Part shown: positions 1 through 8,112 of the stretch, in pieces | How the letters are laid out: each line of letters opens with the position of its first letter | How positions within the stretch are numbered: the stretch's first letter is position 1 | Origin: JBBQXK01 sp038251625 | GTDB lineage: Bacteria > Pseudomonadota > Alphaproteobacteria > Rhodobacterales > Rhodobacteraceae | Length of the DNA stretch: 22,404 bases | Direction: 5' to 3' | NCBI GenBank assembly: GCA_038251625.1 | Contig: JBBSBE010000060.1 | Location: 1-22,404, forward strand | Program-made: the position numbers and the translations under genes | Notes under the pieces: generated by a model | What the model was told of the DNA's origin: nothing | Seen by the model: only the letters and a program-made list of their open reading frames with translations | Database searches by the model: none

Positions 1-2
1 CA

Positions 3-179
3 TCGGCCTTTCATGATTGGGCGGGAGGTCGCATCGACGAGACTACTCCGAGCTTGATCGCGGAAAAGATTGTCCCGGTCGGAACACTGCAACTGGACCG
101 TCGCTGGATCGCACATTCGAACGATTTTAGAACGCTGGATCAGTTGTGCCGCGAGGTTCTCGACAGCCTGATCGCCTAG
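3..179 (+). CDS. Unidentified protein, 3' end only
   Basis: An open frame runs in from the left edge and stops at TAG 177-179, giving the last 58 residues of a longer protein. The visible tail contains WAGGRIDE, IVPVGTLQLDRRW and a C-terminal LCREVLDSLIA. Its codon third positions are less strictly G/C than those of the neighbouring genes. I do not recognise the family, and no cofactor motif or membrane segment is visible. It is followed by a long gene-poor stretch, so it is probably the end of a transcription unit. That this frame is coding is an inference from its openness to the edge and its protein-like composition. Confidence 0.45.
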   Translation, partial: SAFHDWAGGRIDETTPSLIAEKIVPVGTLQLDRRWIAHSNDFRTLDQLCREVLDSLIA

Positions 180-575
180 ACGAACGACGGAAAAGTCCGC
201 GAAGCAGCCCTTGCATTCGGATGTCCCCGCACGATTATCCGCAGACCCCGCGCTTCCCTTCCCCCGGCGGGCAGGGATGCGGGTGGAGCCCGTCCAGTCT
301 GCGCCGATTCTCCCCGCATGGTTAACGCTTCCCGACGAAGACGCGCGTAGAGACGCAAGGAAGACAGGGGAAAGACGGACAGAAGACGCCCCATTTTCCC
401 AAATTACTCCAGATTACCACAGCGTTCCCAAGAGGTTGAGAAACCCTCGCTGCCCCCCGGCCTCCGCCCGCCGGATGCCTCGCGTTCACTCCTCATGGCC
501 CCCCGTCTGCCATCCCCACCTTGACGGCAAATCCTCCCCCGGGTCACATCCGCCGACCCCGCCGCGCAGGACCGC
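180..575. other. Gene-poor stretch with TGG-repeat element
   Basis: No convincing gene is seen. Open frames here (for example 211-579 on +, 176-394 on -) give low-complexity, Pro/Arg/Ser-rich translations typical of shadow frames. Two things stand out. An imperfect GC-rich hairpin around 246-283 could be a weak terminator for the upstream gene. A set of TGGNN-type words on the minus strand (plus-strand TCCCA 397-401, CTCCA 407-411, CCACA 417-421, TCCCA 426-430) is spaced almost exactly 10 bp apart. The function of either is unproven. Confidence 0.4.
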
Positions 576-1439
576 ATGACCCGCCCCGACACGCGCTCCC
601 TTGAACACCGCATGGGCGACTGGGCGCGCGCCCGGCTCCCTTCCGCGTTCGCCGAGTTCGTGCTGTTCATCCTCAAACAGGGCTGGGCCTGCCTCTTTGG
701 CGGGCTGCTCCTTCTGGCCATCATCGCCACCAAACTGCTCTGGCAGCCCGACTGGCCCCTGCAACGCTATGATTTCCTGTTTCTTTTCGCGCTTCTCACC
801 CAGGCGATCTTCCTCTGGAAAAAACTGGAAACGTGGGAAGAGGCCCGCGTGATCCTGCTTTTCCACGCCACCGGCACCGCGATGGAATGGTTCAAGGTCA
901 GTGCCGGATCATGGGCCTATCCCGAACCGGGCATCTTCGTGATCCTGAACGTACCGCTCTTTTCGGGGTTCATGTATGCCGCCGTGGGCAGCTACATGGC
1001 GCGGGTGATCCGTATCTTCGACATGCGCTTTGCCCCCTACCCGCCCTTCTGGCAGACGCTGGTCCTGGCCGCGGCGATCTACACCAACTTCTTCGCCCAT
1101 CACTTCGGGCCCGATATCCGGCTTGGTCTTTTCGTCGCGACGGTCGCTCTTTACGCCCGCACACGCATCTGGTTCCGCGTATCCGTCGAAGACCGTTGGA
1201 TGCCCCTGCCGCTGGCCGCTGTCCTGTCGGCCCTCGCTCTTTGGGTGGCCGAAAACGTGGGCACCGCCACCGGCACATGGCTTTATTCCGGCCAGCTTCC
1301 GGGTCAGGCGGTCAGCTTCGCCAAACTTGGTTCGTGGTACCTTCTGCTCTATGTGGCGTTTGTCAGCGTCACGCTCGTCACCCGCCGCGCACTCCATCCT
1401 TTGCCGCTGGCGAAGGGTCAGACGATCCCGCGCCAGTAG
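576..1439 (+). CDS. DUF817-family integral membrane protein
   Basis: A 287-residue protein with about eight hydrophobic segments (for example near residues 27-50, 64-78, 110-135, 155-175, 206-225 and 248-270). The pattern of aromatic-rich helices and the conserved stretches TGTAMEWFKVSAGSWAYPE, FSGFMYAAVGSYMAR and YTNFFAHH match my recollection of the DUF817 (YoaT-like) family. The biochemical role of that family is not established to my knowledge. The ATG at 576 follows a short AGGA about 4-5 bases upstream. The last 22 bases overlap convergently with the small gene on the other strand, so the two 3' ends are tightly packed without a separate terminator. Inner-membrane location is inferred from hydrophobicity. 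Confidence 0.85.
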   Translation: MTRPDTRSLEHRMGDWARARLPSAFAEFVLFILKQGWACLFGGLLLLAIIATKLLWQPDWPLQRYDFLFLFALLTQAIFLWKKLETWEEARVILLFHATGTAMEWFKVSAGSWAYPEPGIFVILNVPLFSGFMYAAVGSYMARVIRIFDMRFAPYPPFWQTLVLAAAIYTNFFAHHFGPDIRLGLFVATVALYARTRIWFRVSVEDRWMPLPLAAVLSALALWVAENVGTATGTWLYSGQLPGQAVSFAKLGSWYLLLYVAFVSVTLVTRRALHPLPLAKGQTIPRQ

Positions 1440-1789
1440 ATGAACACCGCGACCATTGCGGCCAGCACCATCAGGCTAAGCGCGATCCGCGTGGCGGTGC
1501 CGGCAAAAAGGGCGCGGCGCCGTGCGCCGGCGTCCATCGACCCCAGATGCCGGACGCAAAGGTCGTAATCAGCCGACACCTTCTCGATATCCACCTGCAA
1601 CAGCAGCTTGGGGTTTCCCGCCATCTCGGCCGCATTTGCCAGCCGGTTGCCCGCATCGCGCACCCGGCGCGGCAGCGCCCGCCCGCCGGATTTCAGCTTT
1701 GCGGCCAGCCCCTTGCCCCGCAGACGCAGCCGCTCTTCCAGCAACGCGGCAACGCGGTCGGCCATCTGCTGAATCGTGATCGCGCTCAT
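1418..1789 (-). CDS. Small single-helix membrane protein, hypothetical
   Basis: A 123-residue protein beginning MSAITIQQMADRVAALLEE. The start was chosen because AAGGGG lies 9 bases upstream of this ATG; an earlier in-frame ATG three codons upstream abuts that same Shine-Dalgarno sequence and is less likely. The N-terminal ~90 residues are basic, Ala/Leu-rich and predicted helical. The C-terminus has one strong transmembrane segment (around residues 97-118: ATRIALSLMVLAAMVAVFIYW), so it is probably a tail-anchored or C-in membrane protein with a cytoplasmic helical domain. No enzymatic motif is visible. It overlaps convergently with the DUF817 gene by 22 bp and is divergent from the hydrolase gene to its right. 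I do not recognise a named family. Confidence 0.7.
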   Translation of the reverse strand: MSAITIQQMADRVAALLEERLRLRGKGLAAKLKSGGRALPRRVRDAGNRLANAAEMAGNPKLLLQVDIEKVSADYDLCVRHLGSMDAGARRRALFAGTATRIALSLMVLAAMVAVFIYWRGIV

Positions 1790-1885
1790 GCCGCACATCC
1801 CCTTGATCAAGGCGCAGACTAAGCGGCATCGGGCACGGCGGCAACAGGTCTGGCGGGCAAGGGATTGGTGCCGTATCAACGGGCT

Positions 1886-2656
1886 ATGCTGCATGTCGAA
1901 CACCACGCCCCACCCGGGCCAACCACCGCCCCGGCCCTTCTGATCGCGCATGGCCTTTTCGGCTCGGCGCGGAACTGGGGCGCGATTGCCCGCCGCCTTG
2001 CAACGAACCGGGCGGTGCTGGCGGTCGACATGCGCAACCACGGCACCAGCCCCCGCGCGCCCGATCACAGCTACCCCGCGCTTGCCCGCGATCTGGCCGA
2101 GGTGATCATGGCCAACGGCACACCGATGGATGTGCTTGGCCATTCGATGGGCGGCAAGACCGCGATGGCGCTGGCGCTTTTGCATCCCGCCCTCGTCCGC
2201 CGCCTGATCGTGGCCGACATCGCCCCCGTCGCCTACACCCACGACCAGCGCCAGCATATCGCCGCGATGCGTGCCCTGTCACTCGACGACCTCGCGTCAC
2301 GGGGCGAAGCCGACCGCCGCCTTGCCGCCACAACCGATGATGCGGCCCTGCGCGCCTTCCTCCTGCAGTCGCTGGACCTCAAGGCCACGCCGCCGCGCTG
2401 GCGGCTGAACCTTGATGCGCTGGAGAGCGAGATGCCGAAGACCCTCGGCTGGCCCGATCTGCCCGGTGCCTTCACGGGCCCCACGCTCTTTCTGACTGGG
2501 GGCGACAGCAGCTACGTGCGGCCCGACCATCGCCCGGCAATCAGCGCCGCCTTCCCCGCCGCCCGCTTTGCCAAGATCCCCGGAGCAGGCCACTGGCTGC
2601 ATGCCGAGAAACCTCAGGAATTCACCGAAACCGTTCGCGTCTTCCTCGACGCCTGA
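1886..2656 (+). CDS. Alpha/beta hydrolase, YbfF/ABHD11-like
   Basis: A 256-residue alpha/beta hydrolase-fold protein. Visible landmarks are the oxyanion strand LLIAHGLFGSARNWG near the N-terminus, VDMRNHGTSPR, the nucleophile elbow GHSMGG with Ser87, and the C-terminal GAGHWLHAEKP containing the catalytic His236. This order and spacing fit the YbfF/ABHD11 esterase group, which hydrolyses acyl esters or thioesters; the substrate cannot be read from sequence. I place the start at ATG 1886 because it aligns with the family N-terminus. In-frame TTG 1865 and GTG 1868 lie upstream, and an AAGGGA sits directly before them, so a slightly longer product is possible. No signal peptide, so cytoplasmic. 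It ends 14 bp from the convergent soeC end. Confidence 0.88.
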   Translation: MLHVEHHAPPGPTTAPALLIAHGLFGSARNWGAIARRLATNRAVLAVDMRNHGTSPRAPDHSYPALARDLAEVIMANGTPMDVLGHSMGGKTAMALALLHPALVRRLIVADIAPVAYTHDQRQHIAAMRALSLDDLASRGEADRRLAATTDDAALRAFLLQSLDLKATPPRWRLNLDALESEMPKTLGWPDLPGAFTGPTLFLTGGDSSYVRPDHRPAISAAFPAARFAKIPGAGHWLHAEKPQEFTETVRVFLDA

Positions 2657-2670
2657 TTTCGCCGACCCCG

Positions 2671-3540
2671 TCACCGGCGCCCGTAATACAGCCCCACCAC
2701 ATGCTCGGCCTCGGCAAAGAACAGCCAGCGCGCGGCCAGTGCCCCGGCCAGATGCGCGGCCGCCGCCAGCGCCACCGTGACGGGATGCACGGGGAACATC
2801 ACCAGAACCGCAGCCGGCAGCAGCCCCGCGCCGACCACCGCCACGGATCGCAGTTTGGCCGCATGCTTGCGCCCAACGTCAAAGATCATCTCGCGCAGAA
2901 GGTAGTTCCCGCCGGTATGCGGCAATTCGAACACCCCCGCTGCATGGGTCAGCCCGGTTGCGCTTGCCAGCGTCTCACCCGCCGCCGCAAACCGCCCGTC
3001 CCCGCGCTGAAAGGCCCAAAGCAACACTGCCGCAAGACCAAGGCACGCGAATGCCGCCACCCATGCGGGCCCGCCAAGGATCGCCCCCCCCGTCAGCGCA
3101 AAGGCGAAAAACAGAACCGGCGTCACCACGTCGTTCCAGCGCGGCACCGCCTTGATCTGCGCATAGATCATCGCCGTGCACAGCACCGTGGCCGCGCAAA
3201 GCGCCGCCCCCGCCCAGCCAAACGCACGCGGCCAGCCAAGTTCCAGCCAGTCCGACAACGCAACCGGCGCCAGTACCAGAAGGGCCGCTACCGATGCCCA
3301 GGCCTCACGGCTCAGCCAGCTTGTGCGCCATTGCGAAAACGCGCGCCACGCCCGCTCGGGGTGGCCAAGATGAAAGGTCGAGGCCAACAGCCCGCCGACC
3401 GCAAGCCCGTAACCCAACCCCCAGAAGAGAAACGCAACCCAGCCCGAAGGCACAAAGACACCGAGGCCCAGAAACGCCAGAAACCCGAAGCCAAGGCCTG
3501 AAAACACCGTGAAAAGGATAACCGAGGGCGCCGGATTCAT
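2671..3540 (-). CDS. soeC: SoeC/DmsC-like membrane anchor subunit
   Basis: A 289-residue polytopic protein with about eight transmembrane helices and the DmsC/NrfD-like anchor pattern, including FGFLAFLGLG near the start, STFHLGHPERAWRAF (about residues 55-69) and FELPHTGGNYLLREMIFDVG in the second half. In SoeABC and DmsABC complexes this subunit passes electrons between the iron-sulfur subunit and the quinone pool. Its ATG overlaps the stop of the upstream soeB by one base (TGATG), indicating translational coupling. It is the last gene of the long leftward series. It converges on the hydrolase gene with only 14 bp between stops, and no hairpin terminator is visible there. By sequence alone it could equally be called DmsC; the taurine/sulfite context favours SoeC. 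Confidence 0.88.
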   Translation of the reverse strand: MNPAPSVILFTVFSGLGFGFLAFLGLGVFVPSGWVAFLFWGLGYGLAVGGLLASTFHLGHPERAWRAFSQWRTSWLSREAWASVAALLVLAPVALSDWLELGWPRAFGWAGAALCAATVLCTAMIYAQIKAVPRWNDVVTPVLFFAFALTGGAILGGPAWVAAFACLGLAAVLLWAFQRGDGRFAAAGETLASATGLTHAAGVFELPHTGGNYLLREMIFDVGRKHAAKLRSVAVVGAGLLPAAVLVMFPVHPVTVALAAAAHLAGALAARWLFFAEAEHVVGLYYGRR

Positions 3541-4274
3541 CAGAGCCGCCCCAGCACACGGTCAAGCCAACCCGCAAACCCCGTTGCCTGCACGTCCAGA
3601 AGCGGCGCCAGCGGAGAAGCGGGGGCGGCATCCTTGCGGCGCGGCGGCAGGTACTTGTTCACCGGCTTCGTGCCCATCCCCGGCATCAGGTCAAACCCGC
3701 CCCGTGCCGCCACCAGCCGCGACACATCACTGTCAGGGTCGGCCAGATCACCGAAATGCCGCGCGCCCGTAGGGCAGGTACGCACGCAGGCAGGCTCGCG
3801 GTCTTCCTCTGGCAGGTTTTCGTTGTAGATGCGGTCCACGCAAAGCGTGCATTTCTTCATCACCTGCGCTTCCGCATCCATCTCGCGCGCGCCGTAAGGG
3901 CAGGCCCAGGCACAAAGGCCACATCCGATACACGCATCCTCGTTCACCAGGACGATGCCATCTTCCGCGCGTTTGTAGCTGGCCCCCGTGGGGCAGACTG
4001 TCACGCAAGGCGCATCGGCACAGTGCAGGCAGGAGCGCGGAAAATTCACGATCTGCGGCGGGGCATCCGGCGGCGCCACCTGATAGGAATGAACCCGGTT
4101 CAGGAACGTGCCAGATGGATCGGCGCCATATGGGTCCTGATCGCTCAGGGGCGCACCATACCCTTGATCGTTCCAGCCCTTGCAGGCCGTCACGCAGGCA
4201 TGGCAGCCAACGCAGGTATCAAGGTCGATCACAAGGCCCAGCGCCTTTTCGGTTCGCACGGGAAGGGCCGTCAT
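3540..4274 (-). CDS. soeB: SoeB, 4x[4Fe-4S] electron-transfer subunit
   Basis: A 244-residue DmsB/PsrB-type ferredoxin subunit. Four cysteine groups are visible: CVGCHACVTAC (Cys21, 24, 27, 31), CLHCADAPCVTVCP, CIGCGLCAWACPYGA, and CTLCVDRI followed by PACVRTCPTGA. These match the ligands for four [4Fe-4S] clusters, which relay electrons from the molybdenum subunit to the membrane anchor. The ATG at 4274 overlaps the soeA stop as ATGA. The frame is open further upstream to 4382, but that extension would lie inside soeA and lacks ferredoxin-like sequence, so it was not used. The C-terminal ~45 residues (from KYLPPRRKDA) are Pro/Ala/Leu-rich and probably contact the anchor. No signal peptide, consistent with a cytoplasm-facing complex. 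Confidence 0.92.
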   Translation of the reverse strand: MTALPVRTEKALGLVIDLDTCVGCHACVTACKGWNDQGYGAPLSDQDPYGADPSGTFLNRVHSYQVAPPDAPPQIVNFPRSCLHCADAPCVTVCPTGASYKRAEDGIVLVNEDACIGCGLCAWACPYGAREMDAEAQVMKKCTLCVDRIYNENLPEEDREPACVRTCPTGARHFGDLADPDSDVSRLVAARGGFDLMPGMGTKPVNKYLPPRRKDAAPASPLAPLLDVQATGFAGWLDRVLGRL

Positions 4275-7027
4275 GCGCCACGCCCTCCGTCCGCCACGGG
4301 CACCCCGGCAAGAGCCGAAAACGCCGGCTCCGATCCATCGCGCGGCCCCAAGCGCTCGACCCGCACGCGCAGGTCGAACCACGCCGCCTGCCCCGTCACC
4401 GGATCGGAATTGGCATAGCGCAGACCGTCGCCCTTGGGCGGCAGCAATTCATGGATCAGATGGTTCAGCAAGAACCCCTCCGTCGCCTCGGGCGCATCCG
4501 GCGACAATGCCCAGGCCCCTTTGCGTTTGCCGATCGCGTTCCACGTCCACACCGTGTTTTCGTTCAGCGCGGCCATATGTGCCACCGGCACCACGATCTG
4601 CCCCGAGGGCGAGGTGACGCGGGCATAGTCGCCATCGCGAAACCCCTCTGCCATCCACACCTTCGTCGGCAGATAGAGCGCATTCTTCCCCCGTATCTGG
4701 CGCAGCCACGCGTTCTGGCTGCCCCAGGAGTGATACATGTCCATCGGGCGCTGAGTCAGCGCATGCAGGGGATAGCCCGGTGGCTCGGACGTCGCGTACC
4801 AGACAGGCAGCGGGTCCATCGCGATGCGCAATTGCTGGCGCAATCGGTCGGGGGGCTGCTGCCATCCTGTGCCTTGCGCAGCCATCTGGAACCGCCGCAT
4901 CGGTTCGGACCAGATGTTGAACACATAGGGTTGCGGTGCGTCGAAGAAGGACATCTCAACCGCCCAGTTCTGATAGGCCATGTTCCACGGCTTGAACCAC
5001 GCGGCGCCCTTCGGCACGTGCGCCTGAAAGAACCCGCCGTTGGCGATATAGGCATCGATCTGGCCCGCGTTCGGTTCGCCACGCCCCACCGCCTCACCAT
5101 TTCCGCGATAGCCGAAAAGCGGCCCCACGCCCGGCCGCCGCTCGTGCCGCTGGATATAGTCTGCGTAATCGGCAAACTTCGGCGCCCCGTCGGGCGTTAC
5201 CATTCCCGGCAACCCAAGCCGCGCGCCAAGGTCCAGAAGCACCGACTGGAACCCCCGCACATCCCGGTCTGCCTCAACCACGGGCCAGCGGATCGCATCG
5301 CCCGCCGCCTCCGGCTCGCTGATCGGGCGGTCGAGCAGGCTGATGCAATCGTGCCGCTCCAGATAGGTGGTATCGGGCAGGATCAGATCGGCGTAGGCCA
5401 CCATCTCGGACGCATAGGCATCGGAATAGATGATGCGGGGAATGACATATTCGCCGTCCTGACCCTTGTCGGTAAGCATGCGCATCACCTCGGCGGTGTT
5501 CATCGAGGAATTCCACGCCATGTTCGCCATAAAGAGAAAGAGCGTGTCGATCGGATAGGGATCGCCCGCATGGGCGTTCGATATCACCATGTGCATCAGG
5601 CCGTGGGCGGAAAACGGGTTATCCCACGTGAACGCCTTGTCGATACGCGCGGCCGTCCCGTCTTCCTTCAATGCAAGTTGATCCGGCCCGCGCACATAGC
5701 CGAGGTGCGGCCCGGCAAGCGGCTTGCCCGGCACGGCGGTGTAATGCGGCGTCGGATGCGCCTCGACCGGTTTGGGATAGGGTGGCTTCATCCGCCAAGA
5801 TCCGGGAGTTTCGACCGCGCCCAGTACAATCTGCAACAGATGCAGCGCGCGGGCGGTCTGGAACCCGTTCGTGTGCGCCGAGATACCCCGCATCGCATGA
5901 AAACTGACCGGGCGGCCCACCATCCGGTCGTGGCTGTCGCCGCGAAAATCCGTCCACGGCTCTTCGATCACCACCGGCGTATCGAAAGCCGCCGCCGCAA
6001 GCTCTGCCGCCAGCCCGCGAATGCGCGGCGCGGTGATCCCGCAGCGCTCTGCCACCACCTCGGGCGCATAGTCGGGCGCAAGATACCGCGCGGCCATGTG
6101 CTGGAACACTGTCCGGTTCCCTTCCCATACCGCGCCCATGTCAGGCTGCACCCCCTTGCCATCCCAAGGCGCGGGCGCGCCCGTGCGACGGTCGATCACG
6201 AAGGGCTGGCTTTCGGCGTTCTTCACGAAAAGCCCGTCCTCGCCCACAAGGTAGGGGGCGTTCGTCCAGCGTGCGAGATAGTCGAGATCCACCTTCCCCG
6301 CTTCCAGCAGGCAATGGATCAGCGACAGGATCAGCAATCCGTCCGTCCCCGGCGTGATCCCGTACCAGTCATCGGCCACCGCGTTATAGCCTGTGCGGAT
6401 GGGGTTCACCCCCACCACCTTGACGCCCCGTTCCTTCAGCTTGCCGATCCCGATCTTGATCGGGTTGCTGTCATGGTCTTCGGCCACGCCGAACAGAACG
6501 AACAGCTTCGTGCGCTCCCAGTCGGGCGCGCCAAACTCCCAGAACGCACCGCCGAGGGTGTAGATCCCTGCCGCCGCCATGTTGACCGAACAGAATCCAC
6601 CGTGCGCGGCATAATTGGGCGTGCCATATGCCTGGGCCCACCAGCCGGTGAAGGATTGTGACTGATCGCGCCCGGTGAAGAAGGCAAGCTTTTCCGGTGC
6701 CGTTTCGCGGATGGGCTTCAACCAGGAAACGGCGGTTTGCAGCGCCTCTTCCCAGGAAATCTCCTCGAACGCCCCGGAACCGCGCGGGCCTACACGCCGC
6801 AGCGGCGCGCGCAGGCGCGAGGGCGCCGTCACCTGCATGATGCCCGAAGCCCCCTTGGCGCACAGCACGCCCTTGTTCACCGGATGGTCGCGGTTGCCCT
6901 CGATATAGCTGACGCGCCCGTCCTTGAGATGCACGTTGATCCCGCAGCGGCAGGCGCACATGTAGCAGGTCGTGCGCCGCACCTCATCCGAGACGCGCGG
7001 GCTCAGGTCCACCTTCGGCTGGTTCAT
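4271..7027 (-). CDS. soeA: SoeA, molybdopterin sulfite dehydrogenase catalytic subunit
   Basis: A 918-residue DMSO-reductase-family molybdoenzyme. The N-terminal [4Fe-4S] motif is Cys21-x2-Cys24-x3-Cys28-x27-Cys56 (CYMCACRCG and GVLCAKGASG). Cys146 in HGGFCSVNM is a plausible molybdenum ligand, by inference from its position. The C-terminal ~150 residues hold the molybdopterin-dinucleotide-binding domain (MDMYHSWGSQNAWLRQI, LPTKVWMAEGFRDGDYARV). There is no twin-arginine signal, unlike periplasmic DMSO or tetrathionate reductases; this fits SoeA, the cytoplasm-oriented sulfite dehydrogenase of Allochromatium and Ruegeria. Its place behind xsc, which releases sulfite, supports oxidation of sulfite to sulfate with electrons going to quinone through SoeB and SoeC. 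The ATG overlaps the ackA stop by ATGA. The alternative, a different DmsA-like reductase, cannot be excluded by sequence alone. Confidence 0.88.
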   Translation of the reverse strand: MNQPKVDLSPRVSDEVRRTTCYMCACRCGINVHLKDGRVSYIEGNRDHPVNKGVLCAKGASGIMQVTAPSRLRAPLRRVGPRGSGAFEEISWEEALQTAVSWLKPIRETAPEKLAFFTGRDQSQSFTGWWAQAYGTPNYAAHGGFCSVNMAAAGIYTLGGAFWEFGAPDWERTKLFVLFGVAEDHDSNPIKIGIGKLKERGVKVVGVNPIRTGYNAVADDWYGITPGTDGLLILSLIHCLLEAGKVDLDYLARWTNAPYLVGEDGLFVKNAESQPFVIDRRTGAPAPWDGKGVQPDMGAVWEGNRTVFQHMAARYLAPDYAPEVVAERCGITAPRIRGLAAELAAAAFDTPVVIEEPWTDFRGDSHDRMVGRPVSFHAMRGISAHTNGFQTARALHLLQIVLGAVETPGSWRMKPPYPKPVEAHPTPHYTAVPGKPLAGPHLGYVRGPDQLALKEDGTAARIDKAFTWDNPFSAHGLMHMVISNAHAGDPYPIDTLFLFMANMAWNSSMNTAEVMRMLTDKGQDGEYVIPRIIYSDAYASEMVAYADLILPDTTYLERHDCISLLDRPISEPEAAGDAIRWPVVEADRDVRGFQSVLLDLGARLGLPGMVTPDGAPKFADYADYIQRHERRPGVGPLFGYRGNGEAVGRGEPNAGQIDAYIANGGFFQAHVPKGAAWFKPWNMAYQNWAVEMSFFDAPQPYVFNIWSEPMRRFQMAAQGTGWQQPPDRLRQQLRIAMDPLPVWYATSEPPGYPLHALTQRPMDMYHSWGSQNAWLRQIRGKNALYLPTKVWMAEGFRDGDYARVTSPSGQIVVPVAHMAALNENTVWTWNAIGKRKGAWALSPDAPEATEGFLLNHLIHELLPPKGDGLRYANSDPVTGQAAWFDLRVRVERLGPRDGSEPAFSALAGVPVADGGRGA

Positions 7028-8112
7028 CGCCCCTCCCCCGCGTGCAGCGCCAACGCCTCTGCCGCAATCTGCCGTTCTTCTGCCGCTTCGACCATGCGAA
7101 CCACGACATGTCCCGTCGCAATCCCGCCCAGATGCCGCACCCCGGCGTAGGCAAGGCCGTCAAGGATCATTCCCCGCATGCCGTCGTCATGTTCCCCGAT
7201 CCCGCCGGTGAACGCCACCCCGTCAAGCCCCCCCATCGCGGCAATCAGGCTGCCACCGTGGCGCACCGCCCAATAGGCGAAATGGGCGCGGGCGAAATCT
7301 GCATCGGGCGTTCCCGCCCGCAGCATGGCCCGCATATCCGACATACCCGAAAGCCCTTTCAGCCCGCTCTCGCGGTTGAGGATGCGCGCGGCGCCCTCGA
7401 TCCCGTAAACCTCTGCCAGCCGCAGCACGGCATTGCCGTCGATCCCGCCTGTCCGCGTGCCCATCGTCAACCCGTCAAGTGGGGAATAGCCCATGGACGA
7501 TGCGACCGAGCGGCCTTCGAGGATCGCACAGGCCGACGCCCCGTTGCCCAGGTGATAGGCCAGCAGCCGCTTCGGCAATGCGCCCTGCCAGTTCGCCACA
7601 AGGCTCGCATAACTCAGCCCGTGAAACCCGTAGCGGCGCAACCCCAGCGCCTCCGCCTCTGGCGGCAACGCGTAGCGGAGGGCAACTTCGGGGTTCGTGG
7701 CGTGAAAGGCAGTGTCGAAACTGGCGTATTGCGGGATGTCGGGGGCCAGACCCGCCACCGCCCGGATACCCGCCAGATTGGCCGGATTGTGCAAGGGCGC
7801 GATGGGGGAAACAGCCTCTATCCCCGCGATCACCTCCGGCGTTATGCGGCACGGCGCCGCGAACCGCGCGCCCCCATGCACCACGCGGTGCGCGACCATC
7901 CCGATCGGCGAGAGGCCCCCGAAGGCCGCGATCAGCAGCGCAAGCGCCGCCGCGTGGTCGCGGGCCTCCACCGGCCCCTCACCACCTGGCGCCTCGATTT
8001 CCGCCCGCGCGCCGATCTCGCGCACCGCACCCGTGGCGATGGTGGACAGTGCGCCGTCAAAGACCGCCGCCTTGACCGACGACGATCCTGCATTCACAAC
8101 GAGGCTCAGCAT
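7024..8112 (-). CDS. ackA: Acetate kinase
   Basis: A 362-residue acetokinase: acetyl phosphate + ADP gives acetate + ATP. Family signatures appear in order: VVNAGSSSVK at the N-terminus, HRVVHGG, FDTAFH, YGFHGLSYA, HLGNGASACAI, GLTMGTRTGGID and FTGGIGEHD. It is somewhat shorter than the ~400 residues typical of the family but has intact ends and all motifs. The start was placed at the ATG before LSLVVNAG. The frame is open 20 codons further, but that stretch (GGKGGKPPTG) is not family-like. The start overlaps the stop of a 41-codon ORF, and its own Shine-Dalgarno (GGGG) is weak. The stop overlaps soeA by 4 bases. In this locus it would drain the acetyl phosphate made by Xsc; pta, the usual partner here, is missing from the window. 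Confidence 0.92.
   Translation of the reverse strand: MLSLVVNAGSSSVKAAVFDGALSTIATGAVREIGARAEIEAPGGEGPVEARDHAAALALLIAAFGGLSPIGMVAHRVVHGGARFAAPCRITPEVIAGIEAVSPIAPLHNPANLAGIRAVAGLAPDIPQYASFDTAFHATNPEVALRYALPPEAEALGLRRYGFHGLSYASLVANWQGALPKRLLAYHLGNGASACAILEGRSVASSMGYSPLDGLTMGTRTGGIDGNAVLRLAEVYGIEGAARILNRESGLKGLSGMSDMRAMLRAGTPDADFARAHFAYWAVRHGGSLIAAMGGLDGVAFTGGIGEHDDGMRGMILDGLAYAGVRHLGGIATGHVVVRMVEAAEERQIAAEALALHAGEGR

Noticed and set aside
211..579. 122-codon plus-strand ORF in the left gene-poor stretch
   Set aside because: Translation is Pro/Arg/Ser-rich with no family resemblance, and its end overlaps the start of the DUF817 gene without any coupling signal.
4115..6661. 848-codon plus-strand open frame antisense to soeA
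   Set aside because: Rich in His, Arg and Pro with no family motifs; it is the complement of a conserved molybdoenzyme in high-GC DNA, a typical shadow frame.
2671..7027. Periplasmic DMSO or tetrathionate reductase
   Set aside because: No twin-arginine signal on the catalytic subunit, and the genes follow xsc and ackA; cytoplasmic sulfite dehydrogenase fits better, though sequence alone does not exclude another substrate.
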